From Nocardia beijingensis NBRC 16342 (GTDB lineage Bacteria; Actinomycetota; Actinomycetes; Mycobacteriales; Mycobacteriaceae), in assembly GCF_001612785.1 (NCBI RefSeq), contig NZ_BDBC01000010.1, positions 310,001 to 374,000 of the forward strand: DNA of 64,000 bases. Reading direction: 5' to 3'. The notes under the pieces are model-generated. The model saw only the letters and a program-made list of their open reading frames with translations, was not told the origin of the DNA and searched no databases. Positions within the stretch are counted from its first letter, which is position 1. Each line of letters begins with the position of its first letter. Both the position numbers and the translations under genes were made by a program. Shown here piece after piece: positions 22,145-31,279 of the stretch.

Positions 22145-23056
22145 ATGACCGCGTCCGTCGCACGCGAAACCCCCGGCGCGCGAACGCTGCCGCCTCGCCG
22201 CCCGATCGAACCGGGAACCCGGATGTGGGAACAGACCGGTCTGATCACGTTCTCCCTCACCGCGGGCTCGGCCTTCCTGCTGCAAACCATGGAGCCGACC
22301 ATCTCCGCTGTGGTGGACGAGTTCTCCACCTTCCGCACCGACCCGATGGGCCGCGCCACCCGCAGCCTTGCCTCGGTGATGATGTGGGTCTACGGCGGCG
22401 AGGAGGCGCTCGCGGAGGCCGACCGCCTGCGCGAGCTGCACGCGTCGCTGAACACCACCGACGCCGACGGCGTGCGCCACACCGCCCTGTCCAGCGCGCC
22501 ATGGGCCTGGGTGCTGCACACCGGGACGTTCGCCTTCACCGAGAGCGCCAAGTACTTCGCCAAGCGCCCACTCACCGCGGCGGACAAGGAAGCGTACTTC
22601 CAGGAGACGCTGCAACTGCTGCGCAACTTCTCGGTCGCGCCCAAGGAGATCCCGGCGAATTACACCGAGTTCGAGAAGTTCTTCGAGGACACCGTCGCGA
22701 ACCATCTGGTCGCCACCGACACCGCGCGCGATTACCTGCGGGTGATCCGCTCCGTCGCGCCGCCGAAGCAGCTGCCGCGCGTGCTGCGTCCGGCCTGGAA
22801 AGCGGCGGTGGCGCCGATCGGCTGGCTGCAGTACTTCGTGACGGTCGGCACCACGCCCGAGGTTGCGCGCCAGAAGCTCGGCCTGACCTGGACCGCGGCC
22901 GACGAACGCAAGCTGCGCGTGCTCGGCTGGCTGATCGCGCGGCTGGTTCCGCTGCTGCCGGAGCGGTTGCGCTACTTCCCGATCGCCTACGAAGCTCGCC
23001 GCCTCGAACGCGACCGGCAGCGGCTGCGCAAGATGATCGACCTGCGTCCGATCTGA
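22145..23056 (+). CDS. Oxygenase MpaB family protein (DUF2236)
   Basis: 303 aa. N-terminal PGTRMWEQTG and TMEPTISAVVDEFSTFRTDP, then TRSLASVMMWVYGG and WVLHTGTFAF with a His typical of the family, are features of DUF2236 proteins, heme-associated oxygenases related to fungal MpaB and rubber oxygenase Lcp. The ATG at 22145 follows AAGGGAG. The substrate is not known. A possible terminator hairpin follows at 23138. Confidence 0.8.
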   Translation: MTASVARETPGARTLPPRRPIEPGTRMWEQTGLITFSLTAGSAFLLQTMEPTISAVVDEFSTFRTDPMGRATRSLASVMMWVYGGEEALAEADRLRELHASLNTTDADGVRHTALSSAPWAWVLHTGTFAFTESAKYFAKRPLTAADKEAYFQETLQLLRNFSVAPKEIPANYTEFEKFFEDTVANHLVATDTARDYLRVIRSVAPPKQLPRVLRPAWKAAVAPIGWLQYFVTVGTTPEVARQKLGLTWTAADERKLRVLGWLIARLVPLLPERLRYFPIAYEARRLERDRQRLRKMIDLRPI

Positions 23057-23603
23057 TCGGCTCGCACCGAATCCGTACGCGGTGGACATGGGCAGCGGGG
23101 CGGTTCCCGCCACCATGACGTTCCACTGATCCACGCCAGCACCCCGGCCGACTCGCCTCGACCGGGGTGCTCGCGTCGGCGACGGACGCCGAGGCACGCT
23201 TCGCGATGCGATGTCGCGCGCGCGGCGATCCGCGGATCAGCTAGGTCCGGGTGATGCCCGTGTGCGGCCGCATCGAATCGCGTGGCCGGATACCGGCGGC
23301 TGACGAGCGCTCCGAACGTCGCAGGCATTTCGACGCGGTCATCCCGTGCGTCACCGCGGGGAACATTGCGCGTTGCCGCGCGGACCGCTCGGGCGCACAG
23401 CGGCTGCGTGACAGCGGATTACGGCCGCTGACCTGCGGCAGCCGTACGCGCGCGCACGCGACGGCACGGCGCGCCGTAACGATTCGCGGCGCGCTGGTAT
23501 ACGTATCTCATACGCTCCGAAAGCGTTTCGGCTCACCCAGCCGGGCGGCCGGTCCGGCAGCCAGCACACTTATGCTCCACCTTGCACATCGAAAGGCGTT
23601 CGT
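23057..23603. other. Intergenic stretch without a recognised gene
   Basis: About 550 nt between the MpaB-like and ArsC-like genes. It contains one terminator-like hairpin and otherwise only short featureless frames. Confidence 0.5.
23138..23171 (+). terminator. Terminator-like hairpin after the MpaB-like gene
   Basis: AGCACCCCGG and CCGGGGTGCT form a perfect 10-bp stem with a 14-nt loop, 82 nt past the stop codon. No T-run follows. Confidence 0.5.
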
Positions 23604-24017
23604 ATGTCCCACAAGCCCAGTGTGCTGTTCGTCTGCGAACACAACGCGGGCCGCTCGCAAATGGCCGCCGGGTTCCTCACCGCCCTCGCGGGCCACCGGT
23701 TCGATGTGCGATCGGCGGGCAGCGCACCGGCCGAGACCCTGAACGCCACGGTGGTGGACGCCATGGCCGAGATCGGCATCGATATCTCCGGCCACACTCC
23801 GAAGCCGCTCACCATGGACGCGATCGGCATCTCCGACGTGGTGGTCACCATGGGCGCGGGCGACGCCTGCCCGTTCTTCCCCGGCATCAGCTACCGCGAT
23901 TGGATGCTGCCCGACCCGGCCGACCAGACCATCGACGTGGTGCGCACGATCCGCGACCGCATCCGCATCCTGGTGGAGAACCTCATCGCCGAACTGGTCC
24001 CCGCGCCCGCGCGGTAG
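23604..24017 (+). CDS. ArsC-type arsenate reductase / low-molecular-weight phosphatase family
   Basis: 137 aa. The phosphatase loop CEHNAGRS holds nucleophile C11 and R17 and extends into SQMAAGF, the pattern of actinobacterial mycothiol-linked arsenate reductases. The acid loop is LPDPADQ. It would reduce arsenate to arsenite in the cytosol. No arsenite exporter or ArsR gene is next to it, so a general low-molecular-weight tyrosine phosphatase role is an alternative. A GAAAGG ribosome binding site precedes the ATG. Confidence 0.85.
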   Translation: MSHKPSVLFVCEHNAGRSQMAAGFLTALAGHRFDVRSAGSAPAETLNATVVDAMAEIGIDISGHTPKPLTMDAIGISDVVVTMGAGDACPFFPGISYRDWMLPDPADQTIDVVRTIRDRIRILVENLIAELVPAPAR

Positions 24018-24071
24018 GCGCTGTCCGATTCGTTCAAGACACGTCCGCACGCCGCTGCCTACGCTGCCGGC

Positions 24072-24461
24072 ATGACACCACAACTCGACGTGATCGGCAT
24101 CGTCGTCCGCGATATGGCCGCGTCGGTGGCCTTCTACCGCCGCCTCGGTCTCGACTTCCCGGCAGGCTCCGACCAGGAAGGGCACGTCGAAGCGGCGCTG
24201 CCCAACGGCATGCGGCTCACGCTGGACACCGAAGCCGTCATCCGGTCCTTCCACCCCGAGTGGACACCGCCGATCGGCGCGGGCCGTCTCGGGATCGCCT
24301 TCCGCTGCGCCGATCCCGCGGCGGTGGACGCGGTCTACGACGAACTCGTCGACGCCGGGTACCACGGCGAACTGAAGCCGTGGGACGCGTTCTGGGGGCA
24401 GCGCTACGCGGTGGTGCACGACCCGGACGGCAACGGCGTCGACCTGTACGCCGCGCGCTAG
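24072..24461 (+). CDS. VOC-family (glyoxalase/bleomycin-resistance-like) protein
   Basis: 129 aa, a two-module vicinal oxygen chelate fold. The start IGIVVRDMAASVAFYRRLG and the end HDPDGNGVDLYA are diagnostic. Such proteins bind a metal or a small ligand, giving isomerase, dioxygenase or drug-sequestering functions. The substrate cannot be told. The stop overlaps the stop of the convergent AraC gene by 4 nt. VOC and AraC genes are often paired. Confidence 0.88.
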   Translation: MTPQLDVIGIVVRDMAASVAFYRRLGLDFPAGSDQEGHVEAALPNGMRLTLDTEAVIRSFHPEWTPPIGAGRLGIAFRCADPAAVDAVYDELVDAGYHGELKPWDAFWGQRYAVVHDPDGNGVDLYAAR

Positions 24462-25156
24462 GACCGAGCGAGCAACCTTCCCAGCGGAATCCCGGCCAGG
24501 GCGCGCACCTCGCGGGACAGGTGCGCCTGGTCGGCGAATCCGGTCCGCAGCGCGGTGTCCGCGAGCGGTACGCCGCTGCGCGCCGCGGCCAGCGCGCGTT
24601 GCATTCGCAGCACCCTCGCGAGGGTTTTCGGGCCATAGCCGAAGGCGTCCAGGCAGCGGCGGTGCAGGGTCCGCTGGCCCACCCCGGCCGCGTCGGCGAC
24701 CGCCGCCACCGGCCACCCGGCGTCGAGCGCGCCGACCACCTTCCGCACGAGCGGATCGGCCGGTTCGGTCTCGGCCGCGCGCCGCCCTACGATCTGTTCC
24801 AGCGCCGCCGCCTGGTCACCGGCGTGCGCCATCCGGTCCACCAGCGGCCGGACCACCGCCGACGGCCACAGCTGGGCCAGATCGACGCGCCGATCGCGCA
24901 ACTCGCGCGCCGGGATGCCGAGCAACGGGGGCGCGGTACCGGGGAAGAACCGGACGCCCACGTATCGATCACCAGCCGATCCGCCCGGGTGGTGGGCCTT
25001 GGTGTCCGGCCCCGCGACGACCAACCGGCCGTTCATCCAGATCAGATCCATGCAGCCGTCGGGCAGCACCGGCAGCCCGGGGCCGTCGAGGGTCTTGGTC
25101 CACAACACGGCGCCCGCGTACCGCGACGGCCGCTCGCGATAGGCGACGTCGTCCAT
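24458..25156 (-). CDS. AraC-family transcriptional regulator
   Basis: 232 aa. The N-terminal half is an unassigned sensor part (LPDGCMDLIWMNGRL is typical of the DUF6597 subfamily). The C-terminal double helix-turn-helix occupies about residues 140-232 (VAAVADAAGVGQRTLHRR, LADTALRTGFADQAHLSREV). The ATG at 25156 is chosen by fit to the subfamily N-terminus. It is convergent with the VOC gene, which it may control. Confidence 0.88.
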   Translation of the reverse strand: MDDVAYRERPSRYAGAVLWTKTLDGPGLPVLPDGCMDLIWMNGRLVVAGPDTKAHHPGGSAGDRYVGVRFFPGTAPPLLGIPARELRDRRVDLAQLWPSAVVRPLVDRMAHAGDQAAALEQIVGRRAAETEPADPLVRKVVGALDAGWPVAAVADAAGVGQRTLHRRCLDAFGYGPKTLARVLRMQRALAAARSGVPLADTALRTGFADQAHLSREVRALAGIPLGRLLARS

Positions 25157-25228
25157 GATGCCGACGCTACTCCGCACCACCGACAGCACGAGCAGAGCGT
25201 CTCAAAAATATCGTCTCAATAAGACTGC

Positions 25229-25930
25229 TTATTTGAGATAGCGATACAACGTCGCCCGGGAGACACCCAGTTCCCTGGCGATGTCGGGGACGCTGCGGCC
25301 CCCCTCGTCGCGCAGCCGGCGGGCGAGTTCGATCCGCTCCGCGGTCATGGCCGCGGGCCTGCCCCTCGTCCCGGACGCGGACGGCCCCGGGTCCGTAGGC
25401 GCCAGCAACAGCCGCACTCCTTCCAGCACCTCCGCGCGCAGCTGTTCGACCGGCGCCTCGGCGTACAGCACCACCGGGTCGCTGAGCCCCGCCACCGCCT
25501 GTGTCGCCCTCACCCGCTCGGCGAAGGTGGCGTCCGGGCCCGCCACCAGGATGTTCGCCTGCATCATGGTCGTGCTGAACCGCTCGAAAATGGTTCCGGG
25601 AGCGGCCAGCGCCAGGTCCCTGACGTTGAGCCGGAGCAGGTAGCGGTGTGCGAGGAACACCTCGAGCAACCCTTCGATAACGCGACGGCGAGCCTCGCAC
25701 GGATCCGGATCGGCCGCCTCGGCGATGGTGCGCTCCATCGCCTCCAGCAACGGTTCGGCCAAACCGGCGAGGATGTCGTATTTGCTCGGGTAGTGGTACA
25801 GCACGCCCGCCTTGGAGATGCCCAGTTGCTCGGCGATCGCGCGGACCGAGGTGCGGTGGTAACCGTGCGTCCCGAACAGGTCCATGGCCACCTCGAGGAT
25901 GCGCGTACGGGTGGTCGTCTCGTCGCTCAC
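25229..25930 (-). CDS. TetR-family regulator with an extra C-terminal helix-turn-helix
   Basis: 233 aa with a GTG start. Residues 8-56 form a normal TetR DNA-binding domain (TSVRAIAEQLGISKAGVLYH). After the ligand domain, the last 44 residues form a second DNA-binding unit of the resolvase/Hin type: GRPAAMTAERIELARRLR and then SVPDIARELGVSRATLYRYL. This fusion is uncommon. It faces a flavin monooxygenase gene across two near-identical palindromes, so it probably represses that gene and itself. Confidence 0.88.
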   Translation of the reverse strand: MSDETTTRTRILEVAMDLFGTHGYHRTSVRAIAEQLGISKAGVLYHYPSKYDILAGLAEPLLEAMERTIAEAADPDPCEARRRVIEGLLEVFLAHRYLLRLNVRDLALAAPGTIFERFSTTMMQANILVAGPDATFAERVRATQAVAGLSDPVVLYAEAPVEQLRAEVLEGVRLLLAPTDPGPSASGTRGRPAAMTAERIELARRLRDEGGRSVPDIARELGVSRATLYRYLK

Positions 25931-25950
25931 GGTCCAGATCCTACTCGTTG

Positions 25951-25997
25951 ACTGACCGATGGTCAGTGCCTTACCTTCGTGACTGACCAACGGTCAG
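25951..25997. promoter_or_regulatory. Two TetR-type operators between regulator and monooxygenase
   Basis: ACTGACCGATGGTCAGT (25951-25967) and CTGACCAACGGTCAG (25983-25997) share the arms CTGACC/GGTCAG. Their centres are 31 bp apart, about three helical turns. They cover the region where divergent promoters must lie and match the usual TetR operator size. Confidence 0.75.
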
Positions 25998-26016
25998 CCA
26001 CACGAAGGAGGCGCTC

Positions 26017-27183
26017 ATGGCGCACGAACCCCGCATCCTCATCTCCGGCGCGAGCATCGCCGGACCGACGCTCGCGTACTGGCTGGTGCGCAACGGCTTC
26101 CACCCCACGGTCGTCGAGCGCAGCCCGGCACTGCGCGCGGGTGGCAACGGCGTCGACATCCGCGCCGATTCCGTGCGGATCGCCGAGCGCATGGGCGTGC
26201 TGCCGCGGCTGCGCGAACGCGCCACCGACATCCGCGAACTCACCTTCGTCGACGCCGCCGACCGCCGGGTCGCGGGTATGAGCATGAGCACCTTCAACGC
26301 GGAGGGCGACATCGAGATCATGCGCGGCGACCTGGCCCAGGTGCTGTACGAGGCGACCGCCGACGACGTCGAGTACACCTTCGGCGATTCGATCGCCGCG
26401 ATCACCCAGCACCCCGGCGGCGTCGAGGTGACCTTCGACAGCGGCAAGCAAGCCGAATTCGACCTCGTCCTCGGAGCCGACGGTTTGCATTCGCGCACCA
26501 GGAATCTCGCCGTCACGCCCGAATCCGACGCGCTGCACCACCTCGGCGTGTACTTCGCCACCGCGCGTATCGACGGCGATCTCGGACGACCACACTCGGT
26601 GACCCTTTACAACACACCGGGAAAGGTGGCGGGCGTCTACCGGTCGGGCGCCCATGACGTCGCTACGGCGTTCTTCGCCTTCCGGGAGGATCGCGTGCTC
26701 GATGTCGACCACCGCGACCAGGATGCCCAGAAAGCTCTGCTGCGCGAGTATTTCGACGATCGATCCTGGCAGGTGCCCACTCTGCTCGACTAGGCCACCG
26801 CCGACGACGGCTTCTACTTCGACGCGGTGAGCCAGGTTCGCATACCGGCCTGGTCGAACGGGCGGGTCGCGCTGGTCGGTGACGCAGGCTACTGCGCGAC
26901 GCTGCTGTCCGGAGCGGGCGCGGCGCTGGCCATCGAGGGCGCGCACCTGCTCGCGACCGAGCTGGCCGCGGCGGGCGGCGACCACCGGATCGCCTTCCGC
27001 CGCTACGAGCAAGTCCTGCGTCCGACCGTGCTGCGGGCCCAGCGTTCGGTGCGGGCGAGCAGTTCCATGCTGATTCCGGCCACCGGCGGCCACATCTGGT
27101 TGCGCAACCAGCTGACCCGCCTGATGGTGCTGCAGGCTCTCGCGTCCCGGGTCTACCGGCCGGTCACGGTGCGCGCCGCCTGA
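26017..27183 (+). pseudogene. FAD-dependent monooxygenase interrupted by an in-frame TAG
   Basis: 388 codons in one frame, broken only by an amber codon at 26791-26793 (codon 259). Upstream: the FAD-binding ISGASIAGPT and GADGLHSRTR. Downstream, in the same frame: FYFDAVSQVR and then ALVGDAGYCATLLSGAGAAL, the GD motif that completes FAD binding. Without readthrough the product loses this half and should not hold FAD. A single-base change from GAG or CAG would explain it, as would a sequencing error. The TetR regulator and operators upstream look intact. The enzyme class is the UbiH/PhzS-like aromatic hydroxylase or Tet(X)-like group. Confidence 0.85.
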
Positions 27184-27204
27184 GCGGCGGTCACCGGGCG
27201 CGAG

Positions 27205-27714
27205 TCAGCGCTGCGGCGCCGCGATCGGAACGATCTCGCGCGGCACGACGCGCAGATACGGATCACGATGAGCGGCGGCGATCTTCGATTCCGGGTCCCG
27301 GCAAGCCACGGTGACGTCGGTGTTCGGGACGGAGGAGAACGTCCATACCGTCACCCATTCCGTCCCGCCGAACGGCTCGGTCTTCTTCGCGTCCGACGAG
27401 CGCAGATCTTCATTCCGTCCGGAACTATCGGTGACCGTGCAGCGAATGCCGCCGGCGGCCTGGCCCCACGCGGCGGGAGCCCGGATATCGAGCACCACAT
27501 CGGCGGGCACCGGAACTTTCTTGGCTTCGCCCAGCAAAATACGGAGACCGCCGTCAGCCGCGTCGTCGTCATGTGCAGCGGCCGTCGTCGCCGCAGCGCT
27601 CGACGCGGCAGCGGCGCTCGTGGAGGTCACCGCCGCGCTCCCCTGCGGGTCGTCGGAACACCCGCACGCGGCGGCGGCGACCAGCGCGGTAATCGCCATC
27701 CAGCTCAGTTTCAC
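27205..27714 (-). CDS. Putative lipoprotein of unknown function
   Basis: 169 aa from a GTG start. The signal-like N-terminus MKLSWMAITALVAAAACGC ends in a lipobox-like site (C17, with Ala at -1 to -3, so weak). It is followed by a 40-residue Ala/Ser/Thr/Asp linker, then a compact domain with RCTVTDSSGRNEDLR and VWTFSSVPNTDVTVACRDPES that I do not recognise. Two Cys in that domain (IRCTV and VACRD) could pair outside the membrane. Probably cell-surface. Confidence 0.7.
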   Translation of the reverse strand: MKLSWMAITALVAAAACGCSDDPQGSAAVTSTSAAAASSAAATTAAAHDDDAADGGLRILLGEAKKVPVPADVVLDIRAPAAWGQAAGGIRCTVTDSSGRNEDLRSSDAKKTEPFGGTEWVTVWTFSSVPNTDVTVACRDPESKIAAAHRDPYLRVVPREIVPIAAPQR

Positions 27715-27926
27715 AGTCGGACCTCTCGTCGCGCCCACTCGTCAGGCGGTTGGTTCGGATCAGCCAGGCACTGAGCATGACAACGGGTCAGCGAAAAATC
27801 TTGGATACACGCCGAGGAACCGGCAATTGGGCCGCAATCTTCCGAATCCGCACCGGAGGGAATGAAATAGGGTTGAATTATCGATTCGCTTCGATCAGGC
27901 ACCTTATACGTTCGGGCAATCGCCAT
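27711..27926 (-). CDS. Possible small protein, 71 aa
   Basis: Frame overlapping the lipoprotein gene start by 4 nt (GTGA). It has clearly lower third-position G/C than its neighbours and four Cys residues (EDCGP, SSACIQ, LTRCHAQC). No known domain. The coupling to the lipoprotein suggests a real gene, and the composition suggests a recent arrival. It remains doubtful. Confidence 0.3.
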   Translation of the reverse strand: MAIARTYKVPDRSESIIQPYFIPSGADSEDCGPIAGSSACIQDFSLTRCHAQCLADPNQPPDEWARREVRL

Positions 27927-28822
27927 GCAGCCGAGGGTTTCTCCGCGCAGGCCGAGCGTCTTCCGGCCAGGATCGCACCGGTTGTCCGCCGTGATCCGAC
28001 CTCGGAGCCCTTCGGCTTCGGCCGTGACGTTCGCACGACCCGACGCCTCCTCCGCGCCCCCGGACGACGGGGCGCGGCGGCAGAGGGGGCTGTTTGTTCA
28101 TGGACGCCTTCGGCTCGCACCCGTGGCTGGGCGAGATGTTGCGCACGGTCGCCGGGCACGGACGCACGGCGTCGGACGTCCTCCATCGATCCGGTCACGC
28201 GCCGGCGTTGCCCATGCCCGATATCGGCGACCCGGACGCACGTGCCGGGTTCTCCGTAGCGCTCGGTTCGACGCGCGAGGGGCTCACGGCCCGACGGGCA
28301 AGGACGCGCCCGCCTGACCCGACCGGCTCGCGAGCTCGAAGTTCGTCGCGCCCAGCCCGCTGGCACGGGCCTGCGTGGACGGGCGGCTCGCGCCTCGCCG
28401 GGCGGCGACCATCACGGCGGAGCTGCTAGTCGCGCACCCCGATCAGGAAGGGTCGGTCCCGCGCGACTGCAAGCGGCCCCGGATGCCACGCAGGTCCGCT
28501 ACACCTCGGTGATCCACCGGGGCGTACGGCACGGCTGCACCGTGGGCGACACGGCGGTGTCCACGGGGACAGCCACAAACGGTCGCTGCCCGATCGTTCG
28601 TTCCGGCGAGGGAATAAAACAAGATTCGTCCGATGTTTGCGCTGGCGTGGCACGGACCTGCGTCTGGTTCGGTTCGCGTCACGGCAGCAACCGGCCGGTT
28701 TCGAAAAGGCATTTCCTCGAGACCGCCGGGGCGCATAGTGTGTCGGTAGGCGATCATCTGGAGGGCCACCATGGCGAAACTGTCGTGGGCAGCGGAACGC
28801 GAAGGCAGGGCGGAGCCCCGTC
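27927..28822. other. Gene-poor stretch, possibly decayed coding sequence
   Basis: About 900 nt. Short frames exist on both strands, such as one at 28094-28429 beginning MFMDAFGSHPWLGEML that then degenerates into Arg/Ser/Pro-rich sequence. None can be assigned. It may hold a decayed gene. Confidence 0.4.
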
Positions 28823-30217
28823 GTGCCTGACGGCCAGGAAACCTCCAGCGCGCGCACGTTGCGCGCAGCCACCCTCAGCGGCTACCGGGAAGCCGCGTTC
28901 ACCACCACACCCGCCACGCGCGCCATGCTGATCACCTTGGCGCTGCTGATCGCGCTGATCCTGGCCTACGAATCCAACGTCACCTCGGACGAGACCGTCG
29001 ACCACGGCTGGTTCGTCGCGCTCGCGCTGTCCGGGGTGTTCGTCGCGCGCGGGCTGCACCTGCGCAGGCCGATCACGCTGCCGCATCTCACCGCCGCGGT
29101 GCTGGTGCTCGCCGTCGCGCATCTGGCCTACCGCGCCGAGCATCAGGACGCGGGCTTCGTGCTGCTGGCCGCCACCGGCTTCGTGCTGGTGCTGCCCATA
29201 TCCAGCAAACCGCAGCCCGACCAGCTGTACCGGGTGGCCGAGCTGGTCGGCCGCACCGAAGGCGATCCGCTGGCGCCGTTCGCCCTGCACTCGGCCAAGA
29301 CCTACTTCTTCAACGCGTCCTCGACCGCCGCGATCGGCTATCGCGCCCGCTTCGGCATCGCCGCCGTGGCGGGCGACCCGATCGGTGATCGCGCGGCCTT
29401 CCCCGAACTGGTCGCGGCGTTCTCCGACTTCGCGGTCAACCAGGGCTGGCGCGTCGCCGTGCTCGGCGCGAGCCCGGAACTGGCCGAATTGTGGCAGGTG
29501 TGGGCACTGGAACATCGCGGGCTGCGCGCGGTGCCGATCGGCCGCGATGTGGTGCTCGACGTGGACGAGTTCAACCTCGTCGGACGCAAGTTCCGCAACC
29601 TGCGCCAAGCGGTGAGCCGCACGAAGAACTTCGGCGTCACCACCGAGGTGGTGTACGAGTCGGCGCTCACCGAGCAGCGGCGCGAGGAGTTGCTCGCCAT
29701 CGTCGACGAATGGCGGCGCGGCAGGCAGACCCGCGGCTTCTCGATGATCCTCGACCACCTGCTCGACGGGCGGAACCCCAACATGCTGGTGGTGATCGCC
29801 AGCGACGCCGACGGCAACCCGGTCGGCTTCCAGCGCTACGGCGTTTCGGGGCGGGGAAGAGAGCTGAGCCTCGATGTGCCGTGGCGGCGCAGAGACGCGC
29901 CCAACGGCCTGGACGAACGCATGATCGTCGATCTGGTCGACTACGCCGCCGCGCACGACATCCACCGGATCTCGCTGGCTTTCGCCCCGTTCCCGGAACT
30001 GTTCGCCGAGAAGGACAAATCGCGCACCGCCACGCTGTTCTACCTGCTGGCGCATCTGGCGGATCCGCTGATCCGGCTGGAATCGCTCTACCGCTTCCTG
30101 CGGAAGTTCCACGCGCTGTCGGAGCAGCGCTACGCGTTGGTCCGCTGGCGCGAAGTGGTGATGGCCGCCGCCGCGCTGCTCACCTTGGAGTTCGTCCCGC
30201 ACCGCCGCGAGTACTGA
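28823..30217 (+). CDS. DUF2156 / MprF-like membrane protein with a C-terminal acyltransferase domain
   Basis: 464 aa with a GTG start. Residues 33-130 contain about four hydrophobic helices. The remainder is the phosphatidylglycerol lysyltransferase C-terminal (DUF2156, GNAT-fold) domain: FFNASSTAAIGYRARFGIAAVAGDP, GRKFRNLRQAVSRTK, and MIVDLVDYAAAHDIHRISLAFAPFPEL in order. Relatives transfer amino acids from aminoacyl-tRNA to membrane lipids. This shorter version lacks the full flippase region of MprF. Inner membrane. The downstream dehydratase gene follows after 24 nt, suggesting an operon. Confidence 0.82.
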   Translation: MPDGQETSSARTLRAATLSGYREAAFTTTPATRAMLITLALLIALILAYESNVTSDETVDHGWFVALALSGVFVARGLHLRRPITLPHLTAAVLVLAVAHLAYRAEHQDAGFVLLAATGFVLVLPISSKPQPDQLYRVAELVGRTEGDPLAPFALHSAKTYFFNASSTAAIGYRARFGIAAVAGDPIGDRAAFPELVAAFSDFAVNQGWRVAVLGASPELAELWQVWALEHRGLRAVPIGRDVVLDVDEFNLVGRKFRNLRQAVSRTKNFGVTTEVVYESALTEQRREELLAIVDEWRRGRQTRGFSMILDHLLDGRNPNMLVVIASDADGNPVGFQRYGVSGRGRELSLDVPWRRRDAPNGLDERMIVDLVDYAAAHDIHRISLAFAPFPELFAEKDKSRTATLFYLLAHLADPLIRLESLYRFLRKFHALSEQRYALVRWREVVMAAAALLTLEFVPHRREY

Positions 30218-30241
30218 GCGGCACGGTAGGCGAGGAATCCG

Positions 30242-31195
30242 ATGGAACTGATCCACAGCGACGTCAAGGCCGCCGCCGCGCGGGTGGCCGGGCAGATCAG
30301 GCCGGTGGCCGTGGCGCAGGCCGACCACACGGGCGAACTGTGGTTCGCGTTGGAGTTCCTCCAGCACACCGGCAGCTTCAAAGCGCGCGGTGCGCTGAAC
30401 TTCTTGCTCGCGCACCGCGAGAACGGCACGCTTCCCCGGGTCGGCGTGACGATCGCCTCGGGCGGTAATGCCGGACTCGCCTGCGCGTGGGCGGCCCGCA
30501 GCCAGGGCATTCCAGCCACGGTGTTCCTGCCGACCACCGCGCCGCGGGTCAAAGTGGACCGGTTGATCTCCTATGGCGCCGACGTCCGCCTGGTGGGGAC
30601 GCAATACGCCGACGCGCTCGCGGCCAGTCGTGAGTTCGCCGACGCCACCGGCGCGCTGCTCTCCCACGCCTACGACAACCCGCTGATCGCGGCCGGGGCC
30701 GGCACGCTGATGACGGAGATCCACGCGCGCATCCCCGGTCTCGACGCCGTCGTGGTCGCCGTCGGCGGCGGCGGGTTGTTCGCGGGTGTCGCCACGGCCG
30801 CCGACCACTACGGTGTCCGGACCGTCGCCGTCGAACCCGCCCGTTGCCGCGCGCTGCACGCCGCGATCGCGGCCGGGCAGGTGGTGGACGTAGAGGTCGA
30901 CTCGGTCGCCGCCGACTCGCTCGGCGCCCGGCGCGCCACGGAGCTGGCGCTGACGGCCGCACAGCGTTACGACGTGACATCGGTGCTGGTCGAGGACGAC
31001 GCGATCATCGCGGCGCGCCGCGCGTTGTGGGCGCGGCACCGCCTCGCCGTCGAGCACGCCGCGGCGACCGCGCTGGCGGCGATCCGCGGCGACGAGCCCG
31101 CGTTCCGGTCCGCGCCCGGCGAGCGTGTCTGCGTGGTGCTGTGCGGAGCGAACACCGACCCGGCGGATCTGGCCGCCACCCGCCACGCCGACTGA
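30242..31195 (+). CDS. PLP-dependent serine/threonine dehydratase-like enzyme
   Basis: 317 aa, fold-type II PLP enzyme. The Schiff-base lysine is in TGSFKARGA (K47). The phosphate-binding glycine loop is VGGGGLFAG near residue 177, with ASGGNAGLACAWAA in between. It would deaminate Ser or Thr to a 2-oxo acid and ammonia; a racemase is an alternative. A GAGGAA ribosome binding site precedes the ATG. No regulatory ACT domain. It follows the DUF2156 gene by 24 nt. Confidence 0.88.
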   Translation: MELIHSDVKAAAARVAGQIRPVAVAQADHTGELWFALEFLQHTGSFKARGALNFLLAHRENGTLPRVGVTIASGGNAGLACAWAARSQGIPATVFLPTTAPRVKVDRLISYGADVRLVGTQYADALAASREFADATGALLSHAYDNPLIAAGAGTLMTEIHARIPGLDAVVVAVGGGGLFAGVATAADHYGVRTVAVEPARCRALHAAIAAGQVVDVEVDSVAADSLGARRATELALTAAQRYDVTSVLVEDDAIIAARRALWARHRLAVEHAAATALAAIRGDEPAFRSAPGERVCVVLCGANTDPADLAATRHAD

Positions 31196-31279
31196 CCGCG
31201 CATCGACGTATTTCCGACGAATCGGACGACACGGGGTTAGGCTCCCGCTGTCCTGTGCGATCCCGACGGAAGGCACACC

